Below, one piece after another: positions 13,466 to 16,376 of a stretch of 16,376 nucleotides of DNA; within the stretch, counting starts at the first letter, position 1, and each line of letters opens with the position of its first letter. Below the pieces are notes generated by a model. It was not told the origin of the DNA and searched no databases. It saw only the letters and a program-made list of their open reading frames with translations. The position numbers and the translations under genes were made by a program. This DNA is from JACQAI01 sp035507915 (GTDB lineage: Bacteria; Pseudomonadota; Alphaproteobacteria; Elsterales; Elsteraceae): contig DATJNS010000563.1 in NCBI GenBank assembly GCA_035507915.1, forward strand, positions 1 through 16,376, read 5' to 3'.

Positions 13466-14182
13466 ATGCTTGTCGCGAGTGCCGTTAATCGTTCTGCGTC
13501 GATATTGCCCAGGTCGTCTGCTGTTCCGATCGTCTTCGTCATCGACGATGACGCTTCGGTGCGCGAGTCGCTGGAGACCTTGATCCGACTCGAGGGCTGG
13601 CAACCGGAGACGTTTGCGTCCGCAGAGCAGTTCCTGTCTCGGCCATGGCCGTTGGGTCCGAGCTGCCTGGTGCTCGACGCCACGCTTCCAAGCTTCGGCG
13701 GCCTCGAGGTTCAGCGGCGGGTGGCCGCCGAGCGCCTCGACATGCCGATCATCTTCATCGCGGATCATGGCGACATCGCCATGACGGTGCAGGCGATGAA
13801 AGCCGGAGCCGCCGAGTTCCTCCTGAAGCCGGTCGACGAAAACGCTCTCGTGACCGCGCTACGGCAGTCCATCGCGCAAAGCGCGGCCGCGCTCGAGCGC
13901 GAGGCCGAGTTGCAGGCGCTGAGGGACCGCTATGCGGGCCTCAGCAGCCGCGAGCGGGAGGTCATGGCATTGATCGCATCCGGTCGGTTGAACAAGCAGG
14001 CCGGGAGTGATCTCGGGATCAGCGAGATCACGGTGAAGGCGCACCGGGGTAGGGTGATGGCCAAGATGCGGGCTCGGTCCTTCGTCGACTTGGTGCACAT
14101 GGCCGTGCGCCTGGGCGTTACCAGCGCCGCGTGGCAGGACCAGTCCCATCTCGCGGTCCCATCGCGGACGTTGCCCCACTGA
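13466..14182 (+). CDS. FixJ/NarL-type response regulator, orphan
   Basis: Two-domain transcriptional regulator of 238 aa starting at an ATG with an excellent ribosome-binding site (GGAGGA). The N-terminal receiver (about 22-135) has the acidic pair Asp27-Asp28 in VFVIDDD, phosphoacceptor Asp71 in CLVLDATLP and Lys121 in LLKPVDE. In FixJ-like receivers the switch Thr/Ser sits in ITGHGD; here the segment reads IADHGDI, so residue 99 is Ala. The C-terminal LuxR/GerE-type helix-turn-helix runs from LSSREREVMALIASGRLNKQ (159-178) to about 213, including EITVKAHRGRVMAKM. No histidine kinase is nearby, so the partner, if any, is elsewhere. Loss of the switch residue may weaken or alter phosphorylation-dependent activation. 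It could control the downstream plus-strand genes, but spacing does not show this. Confidence 0.94.
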   Translation: MLVASAVNRSASILPRSSAVPIVFVIDDDASVRESLETLIRLEGWQPETFASAEQFLSRPWPLGPSCLVLDATLPSFGGLEVQRRVAAERLDMPIIFIADHGDIAMTVQAMKAGAAEFLLKPVDENALVTALRQSIAQSAAALEREAELQALRDRYAGLSSREREVMALIASGRLNKQAGSDLGISEITVKAHRGRVMAKMRARSFVDLVHMAVRLGVTSAAWQDQSHLAVPSRTLPH

Positions 14183-14324
14183 GCGCCGAAGCCTGCGCCG
14201 CCCAGCTGCACATCGGCGCCGTCTATGCTGAGCGGCGATCTGCCTCGGTGGGGTCTCGACGACACCTTCGTCCAATAGAAGCAGATTCTCTGGCGTCGCA
14301 TCTTCGATAGCAGCTGATTGAGTC

Positions 14325-14774
14325 ATGAAATGGCGTCCCGTCATATCAGCGGCCGTGCTCGCAGCGTGCATCGTCGCGTCGCTGCCGTTCTCCGCGACAG
14401 GCGGTTGATCTCCGTCGCCCACGAGGAAGGCAAGCTCGACGATCTGCGCGCGGTTCTCGGCAACGACATTGCCGTCGACGCGTACCGGGAGGGCAAGCCG
14501 GAATTCCCGGACGGGGCGACCATCGCCCGGCTTGCCTGGGCCTACACGCCGTCGGAAGAAAACAACCAGGTCTTTGGCCAGCCCCAGTCCTATGTCGCCG
14601 GGGAGCCCAAGGAGGGCGTCCAGGTCATGGTCAAGGACTCGAAGAAATACGCCGCGACCAGAGGCTGGGGATTCGGCCAGAAAACCGGCCGACGCAGCGG
14701 TAATCAACGCGTGCTTCGCCTATCATGTGCCGGCCAAGGGACATGACTTCGTCTTCACGCACTACGCGCCCTAA
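14325..14774 (+). pseudogene. Cytochrome P460-family protein, disrupted
   Basis: The ATG at 14325 starts a clear signal peptide (MKWRPVISAAVLAACIVASL) that ends at TGA 14406-14408. The body continues in another frame from about 14402: RLISVAHEEGKLDDLRAVLG, KPEFPDGATIARLAW, then VQVMVKDSKKYAAT and GWGFGQ. From about 14682 the original frame resumes with KPADAAVINACFAYH, then KGHDFVFTHYAP and TAA at 14774. The order FPDG...VKDSKKYAATGGWGF...CxxCH...FTRYAP is that of periplasmic P460-like heme proteins. Roughly 20-25 codons seem missing after the signal peptide, and a few more at the second junction. The heme-attachment motif CxxCH is CFAYH (14712-14726), one base change (TGT to TAT) from functional. 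Three independent lesions indicate a dead gene rather than a sequencing slip. It ends 12 nt before the thiolase start, with the TAA inside the thiolase ribosome-binding region. Confidence 0.8.
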
Positions 14775-14786
14775 GGAGCAACGGCC

Positions 14787-15974
14787 ATGTCATCCCGCAC
14801 CATCGTCCTCGCCGAGCCGGTGCGCACCGCCATCGGCACGTTCGGCGGCAGCCTCAAGGAGGTGCCCGCGACCGAGCTCGGTTCGACCGCCATCCGCGCC
14901 GCGCTGGCACGCGCGGGCCTCACGCCGGACCGGATCGGGATCGCCGTTATGGGCAACGTCGTGCAGGCCGGCAACAAGATGAATCCGGCTCGTCAGGCAT
15001 CGATCGGTGCCGGATTGCCGGTCTCGGTGCCGGCCATGACGGTGAACCGTGTGTGCGGCTCGGGCGCGCAAGCGATCGTGTCGGCGGCGCAGGACATCAT
15101 GGTCGGCGGGATCGACGTCGCCGTCGCGGGCGGCATGGAGAATATGGATCTGGCGCCGTATCTCCTCGCGCGCGGCCGCTGGGGATATCGGATGGGCGAC
15201 GGCCAACTCTATGACAGCGTGCTGCGCGACGGCCTCAACGACGCGTTCTCCGATGCGCCGTCCGGCTGGCACACCGAGGATCTGGTCGAGCGCTTCCAAG
15301 TCAGCCGGCGCGCGCAGGACGAGTGGGCGCTACGCAGCCAGCAGTGCTTCGCCGCGGCACAACGCGCGGGCAAGTTCAAGGCCGAGATCGTCCCGATCGA
15401 GCTGACCGGCCGCAAGGGGACCACGGTGTTCGACACGGACGAGCACAATCGTCCGAACACCACGATCGAGGCGCTGTCGGCGCTGAAGCCGGCATTCCGC
15501 GATCACGGCACGATCACGGCCGGCAATGCGCCCGGGCTGAACAGCGCGGCGGCCGCCATGGTGGTCGCCGAGCGTGGCTGGGCTGAGGCGCACGGGCTCG
15601 CACCGGCAGCACGCCTGGTCGCCTACGGCATCGCCGCCGTCGAGCCGGGGATGTTCGGCCTCGGTCCGATCCCCGCGGTACGCCAGGCGCTCGATCGTGC
15701 CGGCTGGACCATCGGCGACCTCGAGCGCGTCGAGATCAACGAGGCGTTCGCGGCGATCGCAATCGTGGTGGCCCGAGAGCTCGGCCTGCCGGACGACATC
15801 GTGAACGTCGAGGGCGGCGCGATCGCGCACGGTCATCCGATCGGCGCGACCGGCGCGGTACTCACCACGCGGCTGCTTCACGCGATGCAGCGCGACGGGC
15901 TCAAGCGCGGCTTGGTCACCCTGTGCATCGGCGGCGGCCAGGGCATCGCGCTCGCGTTCGAGCGGGTGGCGTGA
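14787..15974 (+). CDS. Acetyl-CoA acetyltransferase / beta-ketothiolase (BktB/AtoB-like)
   Basis: Cytoplasmic thiolase of 395 aa that condenses or cleaves acyl-CoA and acetyl-CoA, as in polyhydroxyalkanoate synthesis, ketone-body use or short-chain beta-oxidation. Nucleophile Cys90 lies in VNRVCGSGAQA, the NEAFAA motif is present, His350 is in HGHPIGATGA and the proton-donor Cys380 in LCIGGGQGIA. Length is standard for the family. The segments RTAIGTFGGSLK, RWGYRMGDG and FDTDEH resemble BktB-type biosynthetic or broad-range thiolases. The usual GLNDGAAA loop reads GLNSAAAA, a mild deviation. The ATG follows AAGGAG at 8 nt; that site overlaps the stop of the P460 pseudogene, so the two were probably cotranscribed. 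No phaB or phaC is in the window, so the pathway direction is undecided. Confidence 0.96.
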   Translation: MSSRTIVLAEPVRTAIGTFGGSLKEVPATELGSTAIRAALARAGLTPDRIGIAVMGNVVQAGNKMNPARQASIGAGLPVSVPAMTVNRVCGSGAQAIVSAAQDIMVGGIDVAVAGGMENMDLAPYLLARGRWGYRMGDGQLYDSVLRDGLNDAFSDAPSGWHTEDLVERFQVSRRAQDEWALRSQQCFAAAQRAGKFKAEIVPIELTGRKGTTVFDTDEHNRPNTTIEALSALKPAFRDHGTITAGNAPGLNSAAAAMVVAERGWAEAHGLAPAARLVAYGIAAVEPGMFGLGPIPAVRQALDRAGWTIGDLERVEINEAFAAIAIVVARELGLPDDIVNVEGGAIAHGHPIGATGAVLTTRLLHAMQRDGLKRGLVTLCIGGGQGIALAFERVA

Positions 15975-15999
15975 CCCCGCCTCAAGATCATCAGTGCAG

Positions 16000-16025
16000 G
16001 TCCGCTATTGGACCCCATAGCGGAC
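16000..16025. terminator. Hairpin between convergent genes
   Basis: GTCCGCTAT (16000-16008) and ATAGCGGAC (16017-16025) form a perfect 9-bp stem around an 8-nt loop. It lies 25 nt after the thiolase stop and 6 nt after the end of the convergent small gene, where a shared bidirectional terminator is expected. No clear T-run follows on either strand, so it may act as a transcript-end stabiliser or with Rho rather than as a classical intrinsic terminator. Confidence 0.55.
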
Positions 16026-16031
16026 TCAATC

Positions 16032-16274
16032 CTATCCGTCGACCACCGCCACGCCGAGGACGAGCAACATCGCGATTGCATCCTCCACATCGCTGCGGAG
16101 CGGTGGCGTGAGTTGATGATCGGCGAGCGCCTGGCGCAGCATCGTCGAAGCTCTATAGGCTATTTCAGCCTTCTCCATCAGTGGCACCGCGTTCAACCGC
16201 TTGCGCATCGCCTCGATGCAGTCCGCGGGCACCGTCACCAGACGATTCTGGATGCGGATCGACTGGTCACTCAT
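16032..16274 (-). CDS. Small hypothetical protein
   Basis: Unrecognised 80-aa protein starting at the ATG at 16274. It is predominantly helical: a basic amphipathic stretch PADCIEAMRKRLNAVP, a second helix EKAEIAYRASTMLRQALADH, and a hydrophobic end VEDAIAMLLVLGVAVVDG. There is no signal peptide or obvious DNA-binding motif. It lies 11 nt downstream of a gene read from the right edge on the same strand, suggesting an operon, and is convergent with the thiolase. The ribosome-binding site is weak (TGAGCGG). Codon use and the plausible helical sequence favour a real gene over the overlapping plus-strand frame at 16008-16334. Confidence 0.6.
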   Translation of the reverse strand: MSDQSIRIQNRLVTVPADCIEAMRKRLNAVPLMEKAEIAYRASTMLRQALADHQLTPPLRSDVEDAIAMLLVLGVAVVDG

Positions 16275-16285
16275 GCACTGGCCGC

Positions 16286-16376
16286 TCAGTCGCGCCGCTT
16301 CCGCGCCTCGATCATTGCCTTGCGTTTTTCATAGGTGCGGCCCTCGTCTGCTAGCTGGTCTTTCGGCACACCAAGG
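16286..16376 (-). CDS. 3' end of an unidentified gene (cut by window edge)
   Basis: An open minus-strand frame enters from the right edge and ends at TGA 16286-16288. The last 29 residues read LGVPKDQLADEGRTYEKRKA and then MIEARKRRD, a charged helical C-terminus. It is too short to assign to a family. The close spacing (11 nt) to the small downstream gene suggests cotranscription. Confidence 0.5.
   Translation of the reverse strand, partial: LGVPKDQLADEGRTYEKRKAMIEARKRRD

Noticed and set aside
13859..14707. A 282-codon minus-strand open frame
   Set aside because: It is antisense to the response-regulator DNA-binding domain and the P460 remnant, and is open only because of their codon bias.
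16008..16334. A 108-codon plus-strand frame at the right edge
   Set aside because: It overlaps the convergent hairpin and two better minus-strand frames whose 11-nt spacing looks like an operon. Its translation is His/Arg-rich shadow sequence.

Overview
The window is GC-rich, densely coding DNA that looks like an alphaproteobacterial chromosome, most likely Bradyrhizobium or a related Hyphomicrobiales genus. This is an inference from gene content: an RpoH-type sigma factor, a FixJ-like response regulator, large winged-helix/STAND/TPR regulators and a BktB-like thiolase. No rRNA, tRNA, CRISPR array, insertion sequence or phage gene is visible.

Left part (1-5413, minus strand). Transcription reads leftward through a small coiled-coil ORF (5222-5413), an RpoH-type sigma factor (4251-5219), a lipoprotein membrane-fusion protein (2927-4117) and an HAE1-type RND efflux permease (1-2930, 3' end outside the window). 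The fusion protein and permease overlap by ATGA. The small ORF ends 2 nt before the GTG start of the sigma gene. The 94-133 nt gap between the sigma gene and the pump holds a 23-nt imperfect direct repeat and a possible stub of a second sigma gene.

Middle part (5856-12285, minus strand). Two paralogous giant regulators of 957 and 947 aa each carry an OmpR-type winged helix, a STAND NTPase and a helical repeat region. A decayed NmrA-like NAD(P)-binding gene (9079-9339, plus strand) lies between them, divergent from the first regulator. Upstream of the second regulator is a cysteine hydrolase of the isochorismatase family (12496-13116, minus). Dyad-symmetric sequences lie upstream of both regulators.

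Right part (13466-15974, plus strand). A FixJ/NarL-type response regulator without a kinase is followed by a cytochrome P460-family pseudogene, with two frame disruptions and a heme motif changed from CxxCH to CFAYH, and then by an intact beta-ketothiolase. A strong hairpin separates the thiolase from two convergent minus-strand genes at the right edge, a small hypothetical protein and the 3' end of an unidentified gene.

Taken together, the window is an accessory-type region of stress and regulatory genes: stress sigma factor, drug/solvent efflux and duplicated sensor-regulators, with at least two recently lost enzymes or cytochromes. I did not find a clearly new multi-gene system. The best leads are the paired STAND regulators around a dead NmrA gene, the coiled-coil ORF apparently coupled to rpoH, and the sigma-like stub and repeat in front of the efflux genes.
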